From contig AP026129.1 in the NCBI GenBank assembly GCA_030295235.1, forward strand, positions 372,001-436,000: DNA of 64,000 nucleotides, read 5' to 3'. A model generated the notes under the pieces. It saw only the letters and a list, made by a program, of their open reading frames with translations, was not told the origin of the DNA and did not search any database. The translations under genes and the position numbers were made by a program. Shown here piece by piece: positions 30,041-39,460 of the stretch (its first letter is position 1; every line of letters begins with the position of its first letter). Source of the DNA: Fistulifera solaris. Its lineage: Eukaryota > Bacillariophyta > Bacillariophyceae > Naviculales > Stauroneidaceae.

Positions 30041-31498
30041 ATGCCTTCTGAAGAGGATCCGCTTTTACCTACGCAAAGGAAGGAGGCGCCGGATGAGCAA
30101 TTTAGCAACAGCAAATACGCTATCCTTCGTTCTGTATGCATTGTCCTTGTTTTCTGCTCGCTCCTTGTCCTAGGATTCTTTGCCATTCAAAAGGAAGTGG
30201 TACCCATAATCTGGCGAAGAGCAAAGAGTAGTTACTATGATAACGACGTTCTGGAAATGGAAGATGACGAGTATAAAGGTCGGTACACTGCGACGCAATT
30301 CATCAGTTTCACTATCAACACAATGGGCGGTTCAGCCGAACATGGCGAATGCGAAGGCCTGGATATTGACCCTAAATCAGGGCTTTGTTACTTGGGAAAC
30401 AAGAACATTACCAAAGACGTGTTTCATCGCTATAAAATTATCGAAGAGTCGTTACGGAAGCTCGTCGATCATTCACTGACAAAGAACAGCAAAATCGACC
30501 CCAGTCCCAAAGTCTTGAAGATATTCATGGTGCCCGAGTTCTTCTTTCGCGGCCCTAACGGAGCATATTCTGTCGAGGATATGAGAGATGATCAGGTCGA
30601 TGATTCCAGGGATGGCGTTCTTATTCAAGCATCCGATCGGATGCGGGCCTTTATTGCAGACGATGTCTTTCAAGATTTTCTGTTTGTCTTTGGTACAACC
30701 ATCATCGCCCAGTCACTCGACAACAATCCTGAAGATAATATCGATTCAGAAAAACCATGGATGACCAATAACACGAAAGGTGACCAAGTTCTGTATTACA
30801 ACTTTGCTCCCGTTGCTAAGGGTGGTAGAGGGCACAATCACCACTACTTATTTCAAAAGAAGTACATTAGTGGAGTTGACTTTTTATCGCGAACCAAGCT
30901 ACCCAATCCACGCGATTCGCGTATCAGTCGATACGCGGATACTTGGGAAGAACTGGAAAAGACACTAGCACTGCGGGGAACGACGATTGTCGACAGGAAC
31001 ATTATTGAATTGGATGGGATTCGGATTGGTTTGGAAATATGCCTCGATCACAGGATCGGGGTACTCTGGAATACAATCGCGAGTGAGCGGCACCCACATT
31101 TGGTTGATGTTCAACTCATCACCAGTGCCGGAATGTCGATTCAGCGAGGACCCAATCCGATTGTTCCCGGTGGGGTTGTTTATCTCACCGATGGTGGAGC
31201 ATCATCTGCTGCCTGTGTCAGAACAAGCAAGGCTCCCTTCAATCCTGATACCATTTGTCGACAGAAACCTGATGGGCTCAAACACGTTCCGGTGGGAGGT
31301 CCAGGCTATAGTAATTTCATTGAAATCGCTGGCTGTCTCGATTTGGAAAACACCACTCTTCTACACGATTATTACAGCATCTATCAAGACCAAGGGTGTG
31401 CTTACACGTTGAAAACCTACGGAATTGACGTGATGGATGATTTAAAATTTTATCCGCCGAGCCTAGAGATCTATCCTACGGTTGATCTTCCCCTCTGA
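30041..31498 (+). CDS. Membrane-anchored nitrilase-superfamily protein
   Basis: Single exon, 485 residues, intact. A short acidic N-terminal tail is followed by one hydrophobic helix near residues 28-52 (SVCIVLVFCSLLVLGFFAI), so the catalytic part should face the lumen or outside. The carbon-nitrogen hydrolase triad is readable: Glu in MVPEFFFRGPNG (near residue 167), Lys in LFQKKYISGVD (near 272) and Cys in IGLEICLDHRIG (near 333). The spacing and the cradle sequence VQLITSAGMS fit the superfamily. None of the well-known branches (aliphatic nitrilase, NIT, ureidopropionase) is an obvious match. Substrate unknown; amide or acyl-transfer chemistry is inferred. Confidence 0.78.
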   Translation: MPSEEDPLLPTQRKEAPDEQFSNSKYAILRSVCIVLVFCSLLVLGFFAIQKEVVPIIWRRAKSSYYDNDVLEMEDDEYKGRYTATQFISFTINTMGGSAEHGECEGLDIDPKSGLCYLGNKNITKDVFHRYKIIEESLRKLVDHSLTKNSKIDPSPKVLKIFMVPEFFFRGPNGAYSVEDMRDDQVDDSRDGVLIQASDRMRAFIADDVFQDFLFVFGTTIIAQSLDNNPEDNIDSEKPWMTNNTKGDQVLYYNFAPVAKGGRGHNHHYLFQKKYISGVDFLSRTKLPNPRDSRISRYADTWEELEKTLALRGTTIVDRNIIELDGIRIGLEICLDHRIGVLWNTIASERHPHLVDVQLITSAGMSIQRGPNPIVPGGVVYLTDGGASSAACVRTSKAPFNPDTICRQKPDGLKHVPVGGPGYSNFIEIAGCLDLENTTLLHDYYSIYQDQGCAYTLKTYGIDVMDDLKFYPPSLEIYPTVDLPL

Positions 31499-32103
31499 AT
31501 TTTGCACTTACAGGGTGCGCCGTAAACACAAATTTCCGATGTGGTTCTTAAGGCTTTCTGTAAAATAGCCGACCATCGCGTTTGCTAACGCCAACTCCTG
31601 ATTTGATAGCCTATTACATAGGTACTCCATCATCTTGTTACGGCTTTTTAGTTCCATTAAACTAGCTTCGGGAATGAATGCCATAGTAGACGGTTGCATA
31701 TCATTAACGACATTTATTGTTCAAGAAGCTCGCGGAACTTTTTGTAGGCTTGTCTAGGTCAGCTCGTGAAAAATTATATTCATGACTGAATCGCAGTCGT
31801 GGAGAAAGGTCGCCTACAATTTGTGTTAGAATAAACGAATGACATTTTGAAAATTATTCATGACTGAAATGCAGTCGTGGGGAAAGGTCGCCTACAACCT
31901 ACAATCTGTGTTAGAATAAACGAATTTAACCTTATTTATATTGTAGATCTTGACATTCATGCAGCCGTCACCGTAACTCAATCGCGATGCGTGATGAGCT
32001 GGTTTACAATTAACAAGGAGTTTCGTCGAGAACAGAAAGTATTCATGTCATACATTTTGGTCACTTGTTGCTCTGGGGAAGTGCCCTCGTCGTGAATACA
32101 GAG
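31499..32103. other. Intergenic region with duplicated hairpin unit
   Basis: About 600 bases. The main content is a tandem duplication of a roughly 65-base unit that begins with a CATGACTG-family hairpin (31778-31925). No gene is supported. Confidence 0.55.
31778..31925. repeat. Tandem duplication carrying two CATGACTG hairpins
   Basis: Hairpins lie at 31781-31801 and 31859-31879 (CATGACTG, five-base centre, CAGTCGTG). Each is followed by gaaaggtcgcctacaa and gtgttagaataaacgaat. The second copy has a short internal duplication (cctacaacctacaa). Spacing between copies is about 78 bases. Confidence 0.9.
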
Positions 32104-32850
32104 ATGAGATTTGCATTACCCCTGTTAGCTACGCTCTCCTCGGTTGCTGCTAGGCCTTACAACGTTTCTGCCTTTGCCGTCTTCGGCAACGGATCTGCGC
32201 GACAAGTCTACAATTTATCCAACAACAAAATGATGATCGATCCTGATTACCCAGGAACTGCTGTAGAAAGAATGACGAATGCGCGTGAAAGGGTAGCATC
32301 GTTGAGCGCGGAGGATTTGAACGCAAGTTGGCCGACTGTTCGTCGAAAGATCTTGTGGGCGGGTGGTTTGCGTGATTTACCCGATGCAGTCCCTGGTCAA
32401 GGCTATACGGGTCATTCCTTCAATGATTTCAATCATGTTGATTTGACTTGTATGATCGATCAAGCCTCGGATAATGAAAATGACGGATCGGTCAAGGGAA
32501 TTGCGATTGGCAACCGACTCGGGAATGGCATCCGTGTTGCTTCCTTGCCGGAATTAGGTCCAGGAGGTTCCTGGTCGACTTGTGCTCTTGGTTGCAACAA
32601 AGAGCCTCCACAAGATGTTGCGCACATCCAATTTAAAGCACGAATAGCCTTCAAGTTGGTGTGAGTGCCGAACGAAAACTTTGATACATTTGTCCTCGTT
32701 GATGACGATGGAAATCTTCTAGCACAAGGCAAGCCCAGCGGAGGCGAATTACCATCCCTGCGCGAACGACAAATGAACTATCACATTGTGGCAGGTTCGA
32801 AATATGCCAAGGCGGCCGATCTAATTGCCAGTCAAGCAGCATCTGAATAG
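32104..32850 (+). CDS. Unknown secreted protein with an in-frame TGA
   Basis: From the ATG at 32104 a signal peptide (MRFALPLLATLSSVAARP) leads a 248-codon frame that is open except for TGA at 32662-32664. The sequence after it (VPNENFDTFVLVDDDGN, QMNYHIVAGSKYAKAADLI) is plainly coding and in the same frame. The first part has conserved-looking segments (RRKILWAGGLRDLPDAVPGQGYTGHSFNDFNHVD, given here in shortened form: KILWAGGLRDLPD and GHSFNDFNHVDLTCM) and paired Cys. TGA could be a nonsense change of TGG, a base-call error, or a recoded codon. No family recognised. Confidence 0.6.
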
Positions 32851-32937
32851 GTAAACATTTTAATTACAACCTTATTCACAAATTGATCATTAGCTCTCAA
32901 CAATATTATGAAGAATGCAGCTGCAGATGGAAAGCCT

Positions 32938-34552
32938 TTAACGGTAATGAAGAAAAGCGTTGCCAGTTTTAGTTGACTGACCATTGGCAACAACTTTCAT
33001 CTTGAGAGGCGGTTCCGACGAACCGCCCGTCACCATAATGCGCAGCAAGGATTCGACTCCTTGAAAGGCTGAGTCGTAGGACCACTCGTGCTTATCACCA
33101 TTCAAGTACAGAACGGGCAATTGGTTATTCAGCTCCTGCGAAAGGAATGTATCGAGAGGACCGAAGAAATGGAAATGTGCAGAAGTAGGATTGGCGTGCC
33201 CGAATATGACGACGCGACCGGTTTCACCAATCGTGGCACTGTATTGACGAATCAGCGCTTTGGTCCACTCCACTTCTTCCGTCAAGCGCACTTCCCATTC
33301 CAAAGCATCGTGAACGGGTAGGCCCACAATGTTCAGGCCGACAAAGAGCGTCTTCTTGTTGACGAAAGCAAAGTTATAAGCTCGTCCGGGCTGTCGTACC
33401 ACATCGAACGTGTGATTCCAATACCGTTTATCAAATTCGAGGAAATGCTTCTTCCAAAAGCCGAGTCCTTCCTCGGGATTGGAGCAATCGATCCACTCGT
33501 TATCGCCAATGATCACAAAGACGGGCACGGGTGATTGCTTGAAGATGTCGGCCGCCAAGATAAACTCTTCTTCGAGACACAAAGGATTGTTCAAGTCGTG
33601 GTTGCGAAGGTCACCCACGTGAATGACGAATTCCGCATCCGAGGGGATATTTCTGATTTGCACTTCAATTTCCTCCGCTTGTTGCGTGGAATACGGAACA
33701 TCTCCAATCGCATAAAAGGTGGTGACATGATCTGTGACTCCTAAATCAACTTTTGGGAATACAGGGTCCGATAGAGTCGGTAACGAAGGAGCAGTGGTAG
33801 CGACAAGTACGCTTGAAGCCGCTATTGACGGAGACAGTGACTGTTGAAGAGGAGGCTTGGATGTGACTTCTGTCGCCAAAGAAGGAGCTTTGGAAGGCAA
33901 TGTCGGGAATATTGTCGGGCGTGGACTGGATCTCGAGTCTACCGGAACCACGGGGAGGTTTTTCTGGTTCCGTCTCGGCTTGTTTCGGTGATGGGGTTGG
34001 CGTCGCCACCATACTAGCCGAGTTTTCATCGCTTTTCGAATACACCATAAAGTAATAGACGGCGCCTCCGCCACCCGCAAGAAGCAAAAGAGCCAGCAAT
34101 CCAATCACGGTCCGTTGTAAACAAAAACAACCACCCGATTTTGTTCTTTCCTGAGGATTGATATCCGTTGCGGAAGAATTGTCTGAAGATGTCTCTAGTG
34201 TGCTATCACGTTGCTGCAATGTACTCTTTTGACTAGCCACTGCCAAAGTAGCTGGTTGGTAATCTGTTGCTCCAGATCGGTTACTTGGCATGGTTGTTTG
34301 TGATGTAAAAAACTCTTGCCTTTGCGCACCTCGTGTTACAACATCCAGTTGATGCATATCATTGAGGATTTGCAGTTGTGCATTGTAGACCGAGCTGCTG
34401 TTCGATTGAGTGCTTCTGTATCTATTAGTGTCTGTAGAACTGATTGTGCTCTCCATTCCTCCGGTGTTGCGTGTTTCAGTGGTCGTCCATGGCTTTCGCG
34501 CATTTGTCTCTGTTCGAGGAGCTGTTCGTCCTTGCTGTGTATCGTTTTTCAT
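32938..34552 (-). CDS. Membrane-anchored calcineurin-like metallophosphatase
   Basis: Single exon, about 537 residues after removing one base from the run at 33952-33955. The first 140 residues are Ser/Thr/Gln-rich; a single membrane helix (TVIGLLALLLLAGGGGAVYYFMV, within residues 145-172) follows, then a Pro/Ser-rich stalk with LPSKAPS-type repeats. The catalytic domain shows the metal-binding series: FYAIGDVPY, VIHVGDLRNHDLN, VIIGDNEWIDC (replacing the usual GNHE), VVIFGHANP and LNGDKHEWSYD. It is probably an extracytoplasmic phosphoesterase. The substrate is unknown. Confidence 0.82.
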
Positions 34553-35347
34553 TATCTCGGTTTCTCTGTTGTTTTTACAGTATCAAACACAATATCTGAG
34601 TTCCGTGACCGTGATCCTTTCACAATGATGATTTATTTATGCAGGACAAGATAGCTCCTCCAAGGACAACTTCTTGGTTTTCACCGAAAGGAGCACGCGG
34701 GAGTGTGTGGACGAGTGAATCTCCGTGCTCCGCAAAACGGATCGGATTTCGGTCGTTGGTCGAGCTGGAAGGGGAGAAAACGCCCATGTCGTGCCAAAAT
34801 TCAAACTTGAACAAGGAATTCATAGTAGAAAGTAGCCTATCTTGTTTTGTTAGGGAAATTCTGTTTCTCGTCCATATACAAAGAATACGAAAGTCGAGCC
34901 GGCCAGGTTGGTTAGTCGTTTCAAACCGATCAACGGTACTGGATTCCTACAAAACTGTACAAACCAAAATTCATGTTTTGTCGACAATGGAAGGAGTCGT
35001 CTCGGGAAGAGATGCTCTCACACGAATGTCGCGCACGTCCACGATACCCGGTGCGGTACCTGGTAACGGCGTTAAAATTCTGCCTCGTCGTAGACGCTAC
35101 GTAGAATCTTGTACTGAGAGGCAGAATTTTAACGTCCTTCCCTGGTACTCCGAGTCTTCCAGCGCGTGCGGACGTACGAAATCTAGGTGGACAGGCCTTA
35201 GCTTTCGTGACTCAGGCTAGGTTGTTACAAACGCTCATGGCAAATCATAGTATTACCAGAAAGTATCGAACGATTCTTCGCACGAGCTTCTACGATCTAT
35301 TCAATGAAGTCCTGTGAAACATGTCAAGTAACCATAGCTGCAGCATC
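34553..35347. other. Intergenic region with a perfect 17-base inverted repeat
   Basis: About 800 bases. A plus-strand open frame of 193 codons (34639-35220) exists but lacks domain or coding character. GGTACC-type motifs lie near 35050-35062 and the inverted repeat at 35070-35134 is described separately. Confidence 0.45.
35070..35134. repeat. Perfect 17-base inverted repeat (hairpin)
   Basis: CGTTAAAATTCTGCCTC at 35070-35086 is the exact reverse complement of 35118-35134. The 31-base loop itself contains tagacgctacgta. A possible stem-loop or the ends of a very small inverted-repeat element. Confidence 0.92.
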
Positions 35348-37126
35348 TCAACATCGTTGATTGCATGAATCTAATTGAATGTCGGTTCCCAGATGTCTTG
35401 CCCAAGTTAATGTTTCGTCATCGTCCTGTAGTAACGATAGACCTTTGCGGACACCATTGATGATCGCTTCTAAATCTTGGGCTGCATGCGAAGATTTACG
35501 GTACAACACATCCTTGTGATGAATTTCGGACGACGTCGTGGCTTTTTTGAAAAAAGGATCGCCCTTTGACCATTTGAACCAGTTTTAAAACTATAGCACC
35601 CTCTGAAACTTTCTCCCCGATATATTCATCGCTTGTTGTTATGCGATCCACTAATCCGATACCCAGTGCATCATAGCCAAGCCAAATATCCCCGGTAGCA
35701 ATTTCCTCGATCGCGGAAGCAACCATTGGCCGACAGGCACTGACATGTTGTTTGAAGGCAACGTGTGTCTTATCTATCATTTGTTGAACTTTCGCCATAC
35801 CATCCCGCGTTACATCACCAATCAATCCGACGGGGCTTTATCTTTGCCGCCTTTGAACACCAATGGACGTATTCCCCAGCCCTCAAGAGTCTTTTGAATA
35901 TTAATTGTTTGACCGAGAACACCAATGCTCCCCAATACAGCGAATGGAGCTGCCAATAAACATCCCGGACTTGACGCACAAGCTATCATGTAGCCACCTG
36001 CAAGCTAAGGTGTGAGATCACGTTCCACGCAACAAAAATAACTACTCCCGGTAATATACTTACCAGATGCAGCTACTTTGTCCACGCACATAGTTACTTT
36101 TATACCCTTTCTTCTCAACCGAAGAATTTGTTGTGATGCGAGAGAATAGTCGGCAGCGCTGCCACCTTGTGATTCGAGTAAAACAACAACTTCTTGAAAC
36201 CGTGGCGAATCACCTGAATTAGTTTGTGTTTCGTAGCTTTTGATCAAGAATGATACTTCATCTCGCATGACATCCATTCTACTGACAGAGGAATCTAAGC
36301 TTGTCCAATCCATTACAACAATTGCTTCGTTGAACGAGGCATGGTTTCCGTTTAATGTAGGCTGCATCACATTCGCCATGGCGGCTGTCACGTTTGAGCT
36401 AGCCTGACTCGGAAAGTTGTTCGCACGCGTGGCCTTCTTATAGGCAACCAAGTCTCTGATATATCGCTCATTGATATTTTCAAAAGTAAAATGCTGCTTG
36501 ATAGACGGTAAATAAACGGAGCTCTCTGGAGACAAGAATTTAGACAGAAAAATAGCCAACACCGGGTTCGAATAACGCCCCATCACCAGAGCAGCTGTCA
36601 GAGGTGAAACACTGGAGTTTCCATTCTCGTTAGGTTGCTGTAAGCGACGAGCTAGTGCGAGCACAAAAAGAAATTGTACAATACGCATAGGAGAGAACGC
36701 AAGAATACGCTGTGTCGATCCAGTGTCAGGGTTCGTTACCGGCTTGGATATCAGACGCCAAGATAAACGAAGAATATCTTTTCGAAACAATGCCACGGCG
36801 ATGAGAATTGTTAACTGGATTTTGTTTTTGCGAACAAATCGTGTGATATCGTTCAGTTTGAGTTTCTGAAGACGGCTGTACGGCTTCAACGCATTCGAAA
36901 TAACACGTTCGTTTTCACTCTTTTCAGCTCGCGTCGCTGGTAGCTTTGGGGTCTTCTTGGGAGGCTTTTTCGATTTCTTTGTTGATTTAGCGGCAGTCTT
37001 ATTCTGGCTTTCACTAAAAGACGAAGACAGAGAGTCGACCTCGTCGCCGGTTTTATCTGAGGCGCTTTGCACTGGCGTAATACTTCCAACAATTGCTATG
37101 CCCAAAATGATCCAGAGATGCTTCAT
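35348..37126 (-). CDS. S49-family signal peptide peptidase (SohB/SppA-like)
   Basis: Two exons, 37126-36064 and 35997-35348 (donor gtaagt, acceptor ttgcag inside the ASGGY motif); about 570 residues after adding one base at 35832-35835 and removing one at 35562-35564. The chosen start gives a signal peptide (MKHLWIILGIAIVGSITPVQS); an upstream in-frame ATG at 37306 would add a hydrophobic stretch. After a Lys-rich linker and two possible membrane helices, the protease domain has VVVLLESQGGSAADYSLA, VDKVAASGGYMIACASS (catalytic Ser), GSIGVLGQTINIQK and FKGGKDKAPVGLIGDVT (catalytic Lys region), then GDIWLGYDALGIGLVDRI. It should cleave membrane-bound peptides, perhaps in the plastid. The C-terminal 70 residues depend on the second correction. 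Confidence 0.87.
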
Positions 37127-37303
37127 TTTCACAGTGCGTATGAGCGAGAAGACGACTTTCAGAACTACAATGAAGGAATAATAATGAATAATGAGGGAAG
37201 CGGCGACGATGAATGCGGATATAGTAGGAGCAAAAATGTTTGTGAAATGAATTTTCCGAACTAGACTACTAAGGTTCAAAGTGTACCAAGTTATCAGCTC
37301 TTC

Positions 37304-37324
37304 CATGACTGAATTTCAGTCATG
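37304..37324. repeat. Hairpin repeat (CATGACTG family, perfect)
   Basis: CATGACTG, centre AATTT, CAGTCATG. The arms match over all eight positions, the best copy in the window. Confidence 0.85.
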
Positions 37325-37550
37325 AGTGATGATATTTCCAGGATTTCCTAGATAAGCTGATGCCTCATTTCCCATCGTTCTGTCAGCCTAATTAGCTGCC
37401 ATTGACTTTTTGGGAATAATTTTACCTTCAGCACTATTTCTAAGGCAAAAAATAATCATTTGCGTTGAAAAGCGTTGAGGATCGTTCTTTTCCGTATTTA
37501 CCACCCGTCTGTACCAAGTACAATAAGCCCAAAGTGATCGTCTCGGAAGC

Positions 37551-37570
37551 CACGACTGCATCCAGTCATG
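37551..37570. repeat. Hairpin repeat (CATGACTG family)
   Basis: CACGACTG, four-base centre CATC, CAGTCATG. One arm mismatch, orientation reversed relative to most copies. Confidence 0.7.
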
Positions 37571-37998
37571 AGACAGCTCATCCATTTCTAACTGTTCACC
37601 TAGAAAGACTGCGCATCAAGGAGATGGGACCGCTTCATGCTTGATTTCAAACTCTAGAACGGAAAAAATTTTAGAACGGAAACAGCAACATCTATAGCTT
37701 GGACTATGGAGAGTCGCACCCGTAAATTATGCTATCGTGAAGAGTAATATAGCATCAGCAATAATCTGTTTGCAGGGAGAGATTGTGTACGACAAAAGCG
37801 AAAGACTAAGATGGGAACTAATATAATAATAATATTATAAACGGATTTGCTAAGACCAATTATCGCGCGACGCATAACAAGGCAACCCTTACTGTGCAAT
37901 TACTATCCACATGATATTATAGATCCCGTCCAGCCTCAATTGATGCAAAGCAAACTCTGTCGTTGTCGTACAAAGTAATGTTCCCAATTTCAGAATAC

Positions 37999-38969
37999 TT
38001 ATTGGTAAAAGTAAGCATCCAGATCTGGTATGCCACAGCTGTCTTGTAAATAACCTGCGGTTCGCGTTGGTTGACCGGTTAGATACACGTAAGAATACAC
38101 TGTCGTTCCTTTTTCCGCATAGACGTACCGCTGACCATGAGTTGGCCCCATGCTTGTGAGAGGGTAGGACCTCCACGGTTCTGGCAAAGTTTCACCTTCT
38201 TTTTTAAGTCCAAGTAACGACGTTCGCTTCGACCGTACTCTTTTTTCTGATTCGGCCCGTACGGCGGGATGCCGTGCATCTCTTTTAAGCCTGTGGCATT
38301 GTTCAAAATAACGAAAAAGGAATTGAGGGCTACTCGACCTTCTTCCCATCCTTCTAAAGCAGTCGGAACAAGACTTTTATCCAGTTCGACGGGAAGGTCG
38401 CGTCTTACGCCCGCCGTCGCCTTCGAGATCTTGCCCATGGCGCGTTCGAATGCAAATTGTGCGTCTCGCATTTCCTCCGCATACTCTGGCGGCATACTGA
38501 GTCCCAGAATACGAAATACGTTGGTAAATTCACGCTCGATACGAGAAGGATTCCCTTGCCCGCGGTTGTTGTTTGCCTGAAACAGTTCACCGACTTCACC
38601 CCAAGAATTGATATCTTCCAGCAATTCTCGCAGCTCGAAAATGTAGAAATCAGAAGAAGTCTGGAAAGTAGTATTTATCAGAAACACGAGTACGCGTTAG
38701 AACGAGAGAATCGCGGTTTAACTCCAAGATCGTACCTGCAACGGAATACGGTACTGCAGGTAGGAACGGACTGCCTCGGGTGGTAGTTCAGGCAAATTTC
38801 CATCCGTGGGACCTGTGGCTGCGGATGCTATGGAGGTGGTTGCAATAAAGGGAGTCAAGGCGACCCTGTTGATCCAATCGCGACGAGAACCCTGGAACTG
38901 TGTATTGTAGGAGTGCGCGACTTGTTTGCCGATGACTAGCAGCAAAGACCAGACCAAAATTCGAGCCAT
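37999..38969 (-). CDS. Probable thylakoid lumen protein with Tat-type leader
   Basis: Two exons, 38969-38736 and 38660-37999 (donor gtacga, acceptor tttccag); about 298 residues after adding one base to the run at 38200-38205. The leader is tripartite: signal peptide (MARILVWSLLLVIGKQVAHS), a short plastid part beginning YNTQFQG, then a twin-arginine segment (SRRDWINRVALTPFIATTSIASAA). This directs proteins of complex plastids to the thylakoid lumen. The mature part is mostly helical (FYIFELRELLEDINSWGEV, FERAMGKISKATAGV) and ends in RYVYAEKGTTVYSYVYLTG. I cannot assign a photosystem family with confidence; a PsbQ/Psb27-like helical bundle role is only a guess. Confidence 0.72.
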
Positions 38970-39460
38970 AATGCGCACAAGGTTTCTTAGGAGATACTTA
39001 CGAGAAACGAGTCGACTTTGAATGCGATGGGTAATCCTTACAGCCATGTGTCGGGAAAATGTCATCTTCATCAAACGGTTCGGATACTTTTTGCGCCGGA
39101 AAAATGGAAACTACTCTGTATACGTCATCATTCGACGGACTGGGACACCTGCTCGTTTTTAAAACTAAGGTGAAGAATCAACTTCAGACTGCCCTGTTGT
39201 GGTAGACCAAAACAATTATTTGTTGCTAGATCAAGCATTTGATAAGCAGCAAAGCTGAAAATACTAACATAAAGAACATAATCATCAAAGTAGAGAATCT
39301 TTTTGTGTTGAACATTCGCCAACACCGTACCAGTCTAGACTTTGATGAGCACAACTTGTAGTCGATTGTCTTGGCGTTTCATGATAGCAGGGACTTGTAG
39401 AACTAGGTCTGGTATTTGTATTGTCGGAACCTTGTATCGCACCAAAACAACTTGGACCCT
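38970..39460. other. Intergenic region
   Basis: About 490 bases between two minus-strand genes. In-frame ATGs up to 39074 could lengthen the lumen protein. TACTCTGTA near 39112 is a variant of the TACTCCGTA motif. No gene. Confidence 0.4.

Larger units (their letters stand above)
37127..37998. other. Intergenic region with two hairpin repeats
   Basis: About 870 bases. It holds CATGACTG-family hairpins at 37304-37324 and 37551-37570, and an AT-rich run (aatataataataatatta) near 37820. A 5' extension of the peptidase gene to 37306 is possible. No other gene. Confidence 0.5.

Noticed and set aside
31508-31699. 63-codon minus-strand open frame after the nitrilase-like gene
   Set aside because: Lies in the expected 3' untranslated region of the neighbour, no domain or leader.
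32655-32725. An intron starting at GTGAGT (32661) that would remove the in-frame TGA
   Set aside because: The nearest acceptor near 32722 does not restore the downstream frame, and the sequence removed has clear coding character in the same frame.
34639-35220. 193-codon plus-strand open frame
   Set aside because: No domain, no leader, high Arg/Ser content, and it runs through a perfect inverted repeat and GGTACC motifs. Likely non-coding.
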